The notes under the pieces were generated by a model. It saw only the letters and a program-made list of their open reading frames with translations. It did no database searches and was not told the DNA's origin. A program made the position numbers and the translations under genes. A stretch of 64,000 nt of DNA, taken from assembly GCF_051622035.1 (NCBI RefSeq), contig NC_135362.1, forward strand, positions 11,163,501-11,227,500, in the 5' to 3' direction. This stretch comes from Arctopsyche grandis. Lineage: Eukaryota > Arthropoda > Insecta > Trichoptera > Hydropsychidae. Shown piece after piece: positions 1 to 12,900 of this stretch. Numbering within the stretch: the first letter of the stretch is position 1; every line of letters begins with the position of its first letter.

Positions 1-1900
1 AGATAGAAACGGCTATTTCATTGAATCGTTTGAAGGGGATCAAATTTGCTTTGAACGGACGTCTCTCCCTTGCTCTCGTTTCAACTAAATTACTAATATC
101 AAGCACGAAATTCAACGAATTTGTTTCCACGTATAGTTTCCCGTTTTATTATACATAGTGTAATACAGTTTTCCAAAAGCACTCGAGTATTCTATGTACA
201 CTTGTAACAGTGTCCAATTAAAACTTGCATGGTTTATAATACATACACCATGCCATAATTGACGTCTCGTTCTCAGTTTCGCATTTTCAAACGAGGAAAA
301 TATCCGAAAATACCTAAACTCATTTGAAAATATACATTATTGAATAAAAGCTTATAAGACTCCATAAAAGCACGCAGAGTGGAATAATCGAATTAACGCA
401 CCCTCTTCCATTGCACACTTCTGATTAAGTTTACCCATGTCTCTGAATTGATTAGATTCACACTGAGTCTTCTCATTATGTAGACTTAATCAAAAGTGTA
501 TTTCTCATAAACGCGGACAAGTAAAGGCCACTAAATCGTGCATAGACTTAATGACCATAAAATCGATATTGCATTTTGTAGGCATACATGAAATGTCAAC
601 GTTACTAAAATGGCTGTGCGAATATACATATAATCATAAATCACATACACTAATTGAATGAGCGATGAGACTGAGCAATTTAAAAATTTCCCCTAGAATT
701 TTTCCGTCGATGTCAAATTTAATTTGACCGGAAAATGAGTGGAAATTCGGTTCAATTTTGCGCATAACAAATTTTATTACCTACATAGATATATTTCTAT
801 AAGAATTTTCATTCAATTTTTTCTGTCCGACGCGATTTTTCATTGCCATTACTGTTATATTTTTAAAATCAATGCTGTGTTTGTCGACAGGCGACTGTTT
901 ATTTTGCAAAGAGGAAAATTGATTTTCAGTTTCGATTTGCAATTTATTGTAGCTCAAATGAGGCGGAAAATTCGGGGAAATGCAATGTCCCCGTTCGGGA
1001 CAATCCAATCAATAACCTCCAGCTATATACATATACGTAGATACACATACATACACTATACCAAAAATAAAACGCATGATAAATTTTTGCTTCCAGCTGG
1101 AATAATATTTAATCTATTGATTGTGTTCAAATCTTCGACAAAAGCGAGAGCAAATGTAATATAAGCGTGAAACTTTTTCATTGAAACTCCAGCAGGACTT
1201 TCGTAGAATTTTAATTTCGCTGAAAGGATTTAATATTTCTTAAGCAAGTTCAGCATCGCAGAATATACTATTTGCTATCTTATTTGGACAAGTCTAAAGT
1301 TTCCTGTTCTGGTTGAACGCGGATACCGATGTTTCCTGCGACAATAGCAAACGTGCTTGTCGACATCTCATATTTTGTTCGACATTCTACAAATATAGCT
1401 GTTAAGTATGTACATACGTAATACATGTATAAATATGAACTATAATAGCAAAGCTTTCAACTTGCTACACTTCAAGATGTTGTACATCGCATCGAGGACA
1501 CATCAAATATTATATTTTATAGTAAATTGTTAGGAATCATTTTTTTAACAATTTATTGTTTATTAAATTTGACTTGAATAGTATCAACAATATTCATAGA
1601 TCTTAAATGACAGCGTGAAAATTTTCACAAATATTTACCATCGTATTATATTTCAGAATTGATTTATTTTTTGATATACAAGTGTGTGTAATACATGATA
1701 AAAATATGTACCTTTTTGATGTCTTAATACGCCTTCACTTTCTATCTACATATAACATCATACATATAATTTTATTCTGAGCTATTTAAAAGACACAAAG
1801 AAAAAATTCAATATTGATATCTCAAATTATCCTAATAATAACCTCATATGTTGTATACATAAATTATTACAAAACAAGGAGTGTAATGTTATCCTATTAT

Positions 1901-1902
<2 letters not shown>
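1..1902. other. AT-rich stretch without a recognised gene
   Basis: ORFs here are short, low-complexity and unlike known proteins. I see no splice-supported coding sequence and no clear transposon termini. Confidence 0.5.

Positions 1903-1958
<56 letters not shown>
1903..1958. repeat. (AT)n dinucleotide microsatellite
   Basis: Uninterrupted AT alternation for about 56 bp. Confidence 0.95.
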
Positions 1959-1964
<6 letters not shown>

Positions 1965-2084
1965 TACTTTATTAAGTTTACGTGAGAATATAACAAGAAG
2001 TAAGATGTCGACGTAATAATTTTATGGATATGATATATTTATGTTTGACTTTTTTGATACTCATGTACATATGTATGGCCGCAG

Positions 2085-2400
2085 TTTGCCCAGGTCTTGG
2101 TTAGCATAAAATTCTTTTGAACAAAGTGGTCACGGGTTCAATCCCACCGGTTGCCGCTGGCCAGATCTTGAATATGTGACTCGTTTCCTATCAGATCAAT
2201 CGTTTCCTATCTGAGTTTGCCAATTTATCTGATTTTGATTGAAACTGTTCTAACAAATTAGCAACCTTTACCTATTTTCTCACAACATTTAGAGTTTTTC
2301 AGCATCTCGAATTTCACTGATTTTTATTAATGCAGCAAATTTGTCCATATATGTCATGTTTAATGTTTAACCGATGTTTGTATTTGCTTTGTATAATACT
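2085..2400 (+). repeat. tRNA-derived SINE, copy 1
   Basis: A tRNA-like head has a pol III B-box match (GGGTTCAATCCC at 2134-2145) and a degenerate A-box near 2099-2107. A tRNA-unrelated body shared with three other copies in this window follows. Landmark: GAACAAAGTGGTCACGGG before the B box and TTTGCCAATTTATCTGATTT in the body. Confidence 0.8.
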
Positions 2401-2679
2401 TACAATACTTCTATCAATACAATACAATACATATATTGTTTTGTTTAATGTAAATATATTGGTGTAAACCTGTATACAAATATAATTAATAATTCTTAAT
2501 CTATATACCACACTCGTTGCTTTACAGCAATCTGTTACAACAAGTGTGCATGATCGATTCAAATAAATAAAATAAAAAAGCAAATATTAAAATAAATTAA
2601 ATTGCTTTAGAAAGCTATGAAAATACTAAATCTCACAAATCCTAATATCACCCAATTTGCCTGACGTAGATATTTCTAC

Positions 2680-3034
2680 TGTTGCGTAGTTGTGAGTTCA
2701 GAATCGAAATGAAAGGCCAAAGTCGCTTCACAGCATTTATTCAACGATTCAAGAGGTTTACACGGATCCACAGCTCACTGCAGAACAATCTGATTTAACA
2801 TGTGTACATCCTTATAAACGACAAGCCGCCCACCACAGCTTCCCCGATCTATTTATGTATCTATTATCTAGGAACGTACAAGTCTATCATGCTCAGTCTA
2901 TTGTTCTGTGAGAACTCCAGCGTATCCTTTGTTCGGGCACTTACTGAGTCCCGTTAGCCTCATCTGGGGTAACTATTGTTCTCCCACGAATGCACTCAGA
3001 CAGTGGATACTCTCTGTCATACGCTTACGTTACA
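2680..3034 (-). mobile_element. Solo LTR, family LTR-1 (copy a)
   Basis: A 355-bp sequence starts TGTTGCG and ends GTTACA on the + strand. It is the reverse complement of the LTR at 11886-12261 with moderate divergence. A perfect 4-bp target duplication CTAC flanks it (2676-2679 and 3035-3038). No internal region is attached. Confidence 0.9.
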
Positions 3035-4301
3035 CTACTTACAAAAATATTTTGTAAATATGTACATATACCTATATATGATACATACATATGTAATATT
3101 GAAAAAAAAAATAATTCTGTTAATAGTATAAATATTCATTTGAACCTCGAGTCCTTGAAAAATCTGCTATGTATTTCAAAGACAAACTTTCATAATTTCT
3201 TTTTTTTTTCCATCGAGTCAGTCAACACTCAACTCAACTTTTGAAAGACCCATTATGAAATTTCCAGTTTAAAAAGTACAAATACGTTCAAATTGCTTGT
3301 TCTCAAATGTACCACGAAATCAAATATGTAGACGGGCCACGTCTTGAAGTTAGGCACACGAAAACTTATCCTGGGACGCCTTCGGCATATTTTCCCAAAG
3401 TTCATTATTATTTTGGACGTAAGAGGGCCAGCTTTTAAGCGTTGCAAATAAAAAACGAAACCTTTTTCCACAGACCGAGAATGAAACACACCGGAGCGTT
3501 CTTCTCGCCCACAATTTATCGGTTTTCTCGCCACGCAATTAAGTGCCTCCAATACTGATCGTGTGTTTGGAAAAAGTTTGTATTGGTCTTTGAACTCATA
3601 CGTGACACTTGGATATAACATAAAAAGACATATTATATTAGAAAATATCGTCATATTTTTCAGCCGGAGCTTGCGAGAAAGATTATAATCAAATAAATAA
3701 TACGTTTACCGTATAAATGATGTTCGATTGAAAATGATGAGAAATGGCAGGTGTTCGCGTTTATATATTATCCACATCCATACGTACTAGGTATCTACGT
3801 ATAATATAATTTGTATTAAATCAAACATTCAATATGTTGGGTTTATTACCCTATATAAGTATGCTATCTTTAGAATATTAGCCCACTGTATCCTCAGCTG
3901 CATAATATCATAGCAAACTTCTCATCTTACTTCCCTTTTCATTTTTGTTACAATTTTTTCACGATACTTCTTTGACACATCTGTAGAATATGCCCCAACC
4001 AGCTTATTTGGAATATTTCAATGAAAAGCCTTAAAAGTAAAATTTGAATTGAAATGTAAAAAAAATTACTTTTTCAAAATATTTTGTATGAGACACACCG
4101 AGTTTTGATCCCTTTCAAAAACGGTATACTAGTAGTATAGTTTTCCCATATATATTTTCAAAGAATTTATAAAATTTAGTACTTCTTATATGATATTGTA
4201 CATATAGATATGCATAGCGGAAAATTAAACTATTGAGTATGTATGGTACATTATTATCAATCTATCATAAATCATCACCAATGATCTGTTATTTATGATA
4301 T
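3035..4301. other. AT-rich stretch between solo LTRs
   Basis: Short ORFs only. A 133-codon open frame at 3253-3654 (-) has no recognisable domain. Nothing else is supported. Confidence 0.4.
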
Positions 4302-4680
4302 TGTAGCGTATGCTAAAAGGAGCCGCCGTTATAATTAGTTTCGAGGATTATCTCCAGGCTTAAGTGCAAGTCAGCTGACAATGAGAGACCCCCGAATGCA
4401 CTTAGCGGTGGTAACGGCACTCGGTCGCATTCCCGTGGAGTTCTTAAAACTGACAATGCCAAAACATGGGACAGCACATCCGAATATGTGACTAAACAAT
4501 GGGGAAGTAACCGGACGTCGAAGATGCCCGAGCGACCTGTCCTTTATAAAGAGGTACTTAGACCATATCAAGACATTCTGGACGGAGCACTGCCAGTGCG
4601 TGTATCTCCTTAATCACCAATAAATACTGTGAAACGACTTTGGCCTTTTACTAGGATCCTCCACCCACCCCTACGCAACA
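4302..4680 (+). mobile_element. Solo LTR, family related to LTR-1 (copy b)
   Basis: A 379-bp sequence starts TGTAGCG and ends CTACGCAACA. Its last 65 bp, including AATAAA and the ACGACTTTGGCCT block, match the LTRs at 2680 and 11886. The internal part is much more diverged. A target duplication ATAT flanks it (4298-4301, 4681-4684). Confidence 0.85.
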
Positions 4681-6978
4681 ATATGATATGTATGCACATA
4701 TACACGTGGTTGTATGTATACATATATGAATGTACATTTCGAGAAATATTTCGAAAAATATTAACTATAATATTTTGCGTTTAACAATATTTAAAAATAC
4801 TGGTGGCCTGTAATACGTTTATTCGAATTATGGACATGTCGAATTAAAAGAAAGGATAAGAACTTGTAAATAAGTCAACAGAAATAGTGTTTTTAAAACT
4901 TAAAATTGGAATTCCGCCACTTTCAAATATAATGGCTCATATGTACATAGGCATGAGACAAAGATACATAATTTTATAAAATATGTACCTATATTATCAA
5001 ACACAGTTCAATAATCATAATGATAAGATATTGGTATATTTCGCTGAATTAAATTAACTCGGACTTTCATTCAATGTATGAGAACCCTTAGGATCAATCT
5101 CATATACATAAGGACCCTCAGATATTCAGATTTACTTTGGGGTGATTCTAAGAATTCAAGATATTCCGAATCCAACGAGCCCCATCCCATTTCCACCGTC
5201 GTATATTTTCTTTCAATTGAAATCATCGGTCCTATCAAAATCTCACACACTTTGTGCAATAATGTGACTCGAGCTATTTTCTTTGATATTCATAAAATCC
5301 AATCGTATTTTTTCTAGAAATTACTAAGTATCGTTCAAAATTCACGATAAAAATAAGCCGTATCTGGGGAATGGCGTCTTTATTGCGATCCATTCGTTTC
5401 TCATTCCACAGACTGAATTACACGCGTGCCAGGCTTTTCCCATCAATCTGCTGAAAGAAGCTCTCGAGTCACAGGTGTGTCATAAGCCGTGTCCCTCTAA
5501 TAAAATTCCCCATCGAGTGTGTGACATAAATCACAAAAACCTTATTCGCAAAATGCTGATGGCTATCATCATTCAGCGAGACGAATGGCAACCTGCTCCA
5601 ATGAAAATGTCCGAGATTTTTTCACGTTCTACAAGTCACGACCCATTTCATTGCAGTGTATTCGAGTTTGAATACCTTTGTTTTACGTTTATAATCATAC
5701 ACGTATACATATGTATGCTTATTGAGTTTGGAAGCAATTATCAAAAACATTAATCTTTTAATAGGCTATTTTCCGTCGGCAATTACTTAAATAGTATTAA
5801 AATTGAGTCTATAAATATGTATATATGTTAATAATAATAATGGAAGCCAAATGTGTGAATTTTGATTTTGAAAGCAAAGCAAACTTGTTTATACATAATA
5901 ATAATAAACTAATTCAAAATATAATTCATCACAAGTGTCACAAGTGCGTACTTTTCTTGGAATAGTATGATATTCATTATTAATGTTTAAAGCCTTACCT
6001 TCCCTTGAGACTTGAGGTTTCGTATTTTATATCAAAACGATCGTTCAACGCAAAATTAATTAATCGTTTTGATTGGGCGATTATTCTTTGTATTGTTCGT
6101 ATTGAATTATTACTATATTAAATGTGGTTTACAAATTTTGAATACTGCTCAGATGATGTAGTGGAAAGCTCTCATTTTAATTAGTTGATTGTTATCAATT
6201 TCAAGAAGTATTTCCCATCCGGTAAGCAATAAAATGAAATATTATAGTACTTCATATTTTAAGGAAATTTATATATGTAGTACATTAATAATATAAGAGC
6301 GGTCTTCACGTTATCAAAAAAATTGTATAAAATAATAAATTTTTTTGACTTTTAAAATTCGTAAAATAATTAATATTTCAAAGCAATAAAAAAACACAAT
6401 CAATAGAAAAATCATCTGACTATTGATTTCAATACTCACTTTGAATATAGCAATACTAGATTTTGAACTAAAGACTGCAAAAGCCAAAAATCCGTGAAAA
6501 TTGCGCATTTTTTTAAACGCTCATACATATCTCATAAACAAGACCAAACCAAAAAATCATTTTTATATCATATTCGAACTCAATGGATCAAACTTAGTGA
6601 AGATTTTTTAGTCTCCGATCTGATAATTCCAAACCGTGATTTTTTTCTGCTCACTGTAATTATACATTACAATACCTTGTAATGTAATTTTTTTTATTCA
6701 AATATATGCATAATATGAAAATCTCGATAACGGAACATCTGGCACCCAAAAACGTCATCAATTGAAAACTATCCACACGAAATATTATAATAATGAGAAC
6801 TCGATTGCCAGATATTCCGTATTCGCGATTTTTGTGGCAACGATTGTCGTGCGCGCGATCGTAATTTGCGCAATAGTCCGTTTATCGCCTTTTATATGTG
6901 TATGTATTATTTATATATGTATCTATACGTATGTAGATGTCCAAAAATATGTATTTCGAATGTATAATTCTTTTTCAG
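4681..6978. other. Non-coding stretch upstream of the first recognised Munc13-like exon
   Basis: A missing early exon of the Munc13-like gene, carrying the start of the first C2 domain, is expected in or before this stretch. A possible short exon at 5413-5475 (TTCCACAG acceptor, CACAG/GTGTGT donor) is open in frame but matches nothing I know. The rest looks like AT-rich intron. Confidence 0.3.
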
Positions 6979-9900
6979 GTTTCAGTGACCCATACTGCAT
7001 GTTGGGTATTCAACCTGTGGCGGCGCCCCCATCACCCCAACCACCTTCTCCACGGTTGAGCGAACCTTCGAGCGAAGATCATGGACCCCAAGGTCACGAC
7101 AAGCTTCGCAAACATCACAGCTTTCGGCTCAGTTTTAAACGTAGAGAAGGCTCTTCACGCAGGGAGCATCGAGACAGCTTAGCTGGACAGCTTCCAGCCA
7201 AGTTTATTCGTGCCACATCTGTCAAACCGCATACGTTGTGCCCGAAGTGGAGCGAGAAATTTCGCTTGTAAGTCTGTTATATAAAATACTTGTGGTTTTA
7301 CCCGGCTTCGCTCAGTGTTTGTAATATAAACCGCTTAAAAAATGAATAATCTAATAGTAAACATTCATTTATTTTTTTTATTAAATTTATTTGAATCGAA
7401 AAAAAATTATATTCAACGGATATCAATATCGTCGGCACAGAAACTTTGATTTTTTCGATGACGTCATCGATTCTAAGAACCAAACAAACATACAAAGTCT
7501 CTTTTGAAATTATATATTAGATTTTCAAAGATCATAAAAATTTTATCGACCTTATTTTTTTTCATAATTATTCATTAGAAGATATATATTAATACTTATT
7601 AACTTTGAAACCTCGCTTTAGTGATGCTTTTCTATAACGGAAAATATAGCTTTAACTTCAAATTAACACTTGCCTTACTGTGCTAAAATAATCCGATAGC
7701 CACTGTGCTGGACGCCAAGCTAAAATAATGCAAAATCTGCGAGATTAATTATTTTAATTCTCTATAAAAATCAATATTTCGTGTGCCAAACGTATTATGT
7801 ATTAAAAGCGGATATCACTCTTACACTGACCGTTGAGCGCGGCACGTACTGAATTCTCCCTCTCTCTCTCTCGTATCTGTGAGGCATTTGTACAAAAGGT
7901 TTTCTGTTGAAATTGATCACTGTATTTATTTTTGTAATGACATCATTAGAGTCATAGAGGTTTTGATGAGTAATACATAAAATATGAAAACCCTTCTGTT
8001 CACTCGCTATCCATCACAGTACGGCAAATGTTAACATCAAAAATGTTTGTCAAAACCCAAATTAACATCAAATTTTATAACAAATTAGTGTATTTCTGAA
8101 AAGAAAATTAAACCCTGATTTAATTAGTATACTGTGCAAGGCATGTCGAGGTCGAGCACAGAGCCGAATAATTAAACTAACCGCACGCTGCATCGGGTGA
8201 CAATTTTCACCCACTTTGGCCATTGTTGGGTATGTAACGAATTTACCGTCGAGTGCTCTCCTGCTTTACGCAAAATTAGACGGTTGGCTTCTAAAAATGG
8301 TCCCAGCAAGTACCCGATCGCTGCGAACCAAATTGAATCATCCCAGTTGGGTTGGCACACAATTTTATACCGGCAATTTGTACCTCCCTCCCCACACTGG
8401 ATTGGAAGCCAGAGACCAGAATTGTCTGTTGAAGCATTTCTTCTTTGCAATCGGTGCACGTTGCACCCATTTTAACGTCATTTTGGACGACCGCCATCTG
8501 GAGATCGGTTCTAGGGGTTCCGGTGTTAATGAGATTCTACTATACGTATAAAAATAGGTACATACATAGATATATAGTACGCGTAGATAAAATGGAACTG
8601 CAAGCTAGTTTAAATTTCAAATTACCTGACTCCTTGAAAAAGATCATTTATGTCGGTGATTCTTAGCATTTTATTTGTTTTACCACGGATCCATTTTTAG
8701 ATATTACATTACAAAAAAATATTTCCTTGTTCAATCTACACATAAAAATGTGCCACAGTATTCTTGTATTAATTATTTTTTCAATCAATGGATACGTTTA
8801 CGCGAAAAGGGAAAAGGTTAATAGTATCCCTCGCCGTTAAACCGTGATGAAACTTAATAAAGCAAAAACTTTTTGCTAACACAATATACAAAATTAGTTA
8901 GAGCGAAGTTTTTGCTAAATCTTTGCACGCACAAGGACATTATTTTCTTCTGCGTCGACATTAGTTGTTGACTTTTTGAGGCTATAAATTAAGTAATCAC
9001 AACTTAAATAGAAGAATTTTATTTTTTTCAGCGATATTGACGATGTGCAGAGTGATTCATTGCATTTGGACATTTGGGATCACGACGACGAGAGCTCTGT
9101 GCTGGATGCAGTTTCAAAATTGAACGAAGTTCGAGGAGTGCGAGGACTTGGACGTTTCTTCAAGCAAGTCTGCCAGTCGGCAAGGCAGGGGAGCCAAGAT
9201 GACTTTTTGGGTAAGAGATAAAAAGAAACTTCAAGTATTATTGTCGTCATTGATTTTCAAGACGTTCGGGCGTTGAAATGAAACGAGACCCAAATTTTCC
9301 CTTTTCTACACAAAGTTGGCGAGTGTATATTTCATTTTTATGCGAAACCACGCCTCGAGAAGGTTAAAGCGAACGGAAAAATCCGATGCGAGTAGATGGC
9401 GGCTCGGTTACAGCTTCGTGGAAAGCGTTGAAAACTTTTCTTTTTAATAAAATCCCACAGAGCAGAGGTAGAGTTGCGTTTGTTCGTGGTAGGTATCATC
9501 GTGGAAGAATACCATTTCATAAATTACTTCACGTACGACTTTCAACTTCGTTTTCGACTCACGTAAATAACTTACTTTCGTCGCTGAATATTCTTAATAA
9601 GTTGTTCTACATAGTTTGTAGACAGAAATCGCCGCTTGAAGGCAATTGAAAATATGAGAAAATCAACGCCTAAAATTTACGCACTTTTTGCCTTATAGAG
9701 AATTTAAATAGTTTAAGATGATAAATCATATTTTATCAATAAAAACATACACGATATTTTTTTCATTCTTGGATGTGTTTGCTCGTCGTTGCATCACTCA
9801 AAAGATGTAGTATGTATGTAATTAATTGCAAAGTACTCTTATTTCTTCAATTGGTACAAAGATATATTACTATATTACAACCTCTTAAATACAAAGAATC

Positions 9901-12900
9901 TTTTATTTTTTTCTACGCCATCAATCACTACGACTTATGTAAGAACACTCTGCACGGGACGCACTCGTGTGTATCTTTGTGTCATTATTAATTCCTACGA
10001 TCTTATTATTTCAACTTGTTTTCTACATTTTCTTCAAATTTGGTAGACCAGTGTTTATTTTCATGTAAAAATCTATCTAAACATAGTTAATTAATATTCA
10101 ATTCTCCAAATATAGAACTTTGTATTAGTTTGTTTACCATTTCTGAGAAATCCTCTACTTCCGTTTCCAAAATCACATATCCTAAATTCTAATATAACAT
10201 CTTAATAATATATCTAAGTTTTCACTACGTACAAACAGGTTACGTGGAAGTTATGGTCTTATTATTTCAATCTTATCAAGCTTTGAAGTCGCTTTCATAT
10301 ATAATATATGTATGTATAATATTATATTGTACATTAGTGAATACTATGTATTTGACACACGTATGGCTTTATTTCAAAGTAAATTACTCGCCTCTGAAAG
10401 ATCGTATATTTGAAATCAATTAAATTAAATTAGAATTGCTTAGACATGTTAACCGTTTTCATATTTCCATATACTACATAGGTTGCGTAAATATTCCGCT
10501 TCACGAAATACCATCGACCGGTCTTGAGGGGTGGTTTAAATTGGACGCTCGCTCTCAAAGATCATCGGTCCAGGGTCGAATTCGTCTCAAGCTGTGGTTG
10601 AGTACTCGAGAAGACAGAGGTACTTCTGAGGAAGACAACTGGGCGGAAGTAAGTCGTGACATTTGTCAAAAGCCAATTATAAAGTATCTCTGTTATGCAA
10701 TTGAATGGATCTGCTAAACGTTAGGTTCGCCAGCAAGAGCGATTGTTCGCGGTACTTCTCGCTTACGAAACTCGCAGCCTGGGACAAAATGAAGGACTGC
10801 CTAGTAATCCAGGCTGTGGTCTATCGGGTCCAGCTGCCACCTTACTTCATCAGCATGCCGTTCAGGGAGATCTTTCGTCGATGCAATTGGCTATCGCTCA
10901 TTGGGCCGGCGCTGCTCGGCAGAATTTGGACACTACCTTAGATGCCAGGTATTACAGTCAAATGTTATTATGTGTGCGTGTGTGTGTATAATAGTTTGGA
11001 AAGTATTCCTTTGGTCATTTACACATTTTTAATCAATATTTTTCACTTTTAAATACTCAATATGTTATTAGATATATGCAAAAATTGCTGGCTGATCTGG
11101 AGAAAGTTTGGTGTGGAAGGACCGTATCCAAAGAAGAAGAGCAGTGGTTGGCAGAATCGTTTGCAATATTTCTGGAACGATCATTACTTCAAATACAAAA
11201 GCACAGAGAACTATTTCCGGCACTGCATCCACCGTCCCTTGTCAGGTAATCAATGAACTAAATTCGATTCCCCTTTCATCCAATTTCTCGGTCGCAATTT
11301 TTGTCCCTTTTACCCAACAGAGCAATCGAACTTCTCACCACATACGCATAACTGAAACTTTATTTACTCTACATACATACATACATATGTATATACATAT
11401 GTATATACATACACACAAATACGTATCGCATATTCTTTCGCACAAAACCGACCGAAATGTTATTTGTGCGGAAGCATAAACGGTTTGCAAATTTTGCGAC
11501 CCATCCAAGTAAACCTAGACGTTGGAAAATCCCTGAGTGGACGCTGGAGCGACTGTCGCGGAAAATCTTCCGTTCTCAAAGATGTATATAACAGAAGGGA
11601 TGAATTTCAATATCGATTTCGTATAAACCATTGTTAAAGAACAGTTGCAACGCGGGAAAGCTCCAAGGACACAACAATAGACAGCACTCTAACAAAAGAA
11701 TTTTCAGCTCTCGGGAAATACATTCGTTACCTCGACACGACCACTTGCAATCTTAGCAGAAAATTTACATAATATTTATTTATTTATTTATTTATTTACA
11801 ACTAAAAACACATTTCAATACATTTTATAATATAAACAATAATAATAATAAAAAATAACATCAATGGATAAAAGTAATAATATATTGTAACGTGTGAACA
11901 TGAGAAAGAGTATTCACTGTAGCAGTGCATTCATATGCGAACAATAGAAACCCCGGATTAGGCAAACGGGAGTAAGTGCTCGAACAAAGGATACGCTAGA
12001 GTTCTCACATACATACCTGGACGAATGCGTGCGTAAACAATAGACTCGCCCGGATAGACATTTACCTGCCTAGACAAAACACATATTAATGGATCGGGAA
12101 AGCTGTAATGTACAACTTGTCTTTTATAAGGAGGTACACACAGTAGATCAGATCATTTTGTAGTGAGCAGTGGTTCCATGTGGACCTCTTGAATCGTTGA
12201 ATAAATGCTGTGAAGCGACTTTGGCCTCTCATTTGGATCCTACACCCACCCGTACGCAACAATATCATTTAAACATATAAATATGACAAAAACATAGTAA
12301 TATAGAAATGCAAAAATAGTAAAAATCATTATAGATGGAGAAAGAAGACGAAATTCAAGGGAAAACTAAATGCTGTATAGAGCTAATAAATTTAAAATAT
12401 AAAAAATCTCTCACACCATTGTTATTTTGTAAATAATTATCATTATTCATTTTATATTTATAAATATTAATCTGAAACATTCAAAACATATTTTGATGTT
12501 TATTCAATTAATATTTCGTTTATATCAATTCGAAATCGGAGCTTACAAATTAAATATTTTGCGTCTAAATATGATACATTTCGTACCTACGGCGTATTCG
12601 ATTTTATTCCCAATAATAATCGGATTTTGTGCTAATGGGAAATGAATAATAAATTACCAGCTGTTATACGCTCGCTATTATCAAAATTGGCTGTGGCCTT
12701 TTCGTGACTTTCACTTAGGAATGGTTTCCAGAAATTATATTCACCTTGTATATACTTAACCAGTCTTCTCTAATTTAATATAATTGAGTATAGTATTCTA
12801 ATTAAGGCGAATGTATAAGTTGACGATTGACATATGTACTTTCGACGGTTTCGATGATGTGCACTTTAGTATAGAAATTATCTAGCTTTTTTCTGCCTAC

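Noticed and set aside
739-1164. 141-codon ORF near the left end
   Set aside because: AT-driven composition, no known domain, no splice or promoter support.
5413-5475. Possible early exon of the Munc13-like gene
   Set aside because: Acceptor and donor are plausible and the frame is open, but the encoded 21 residues match no family block I know. Kept only as a note.
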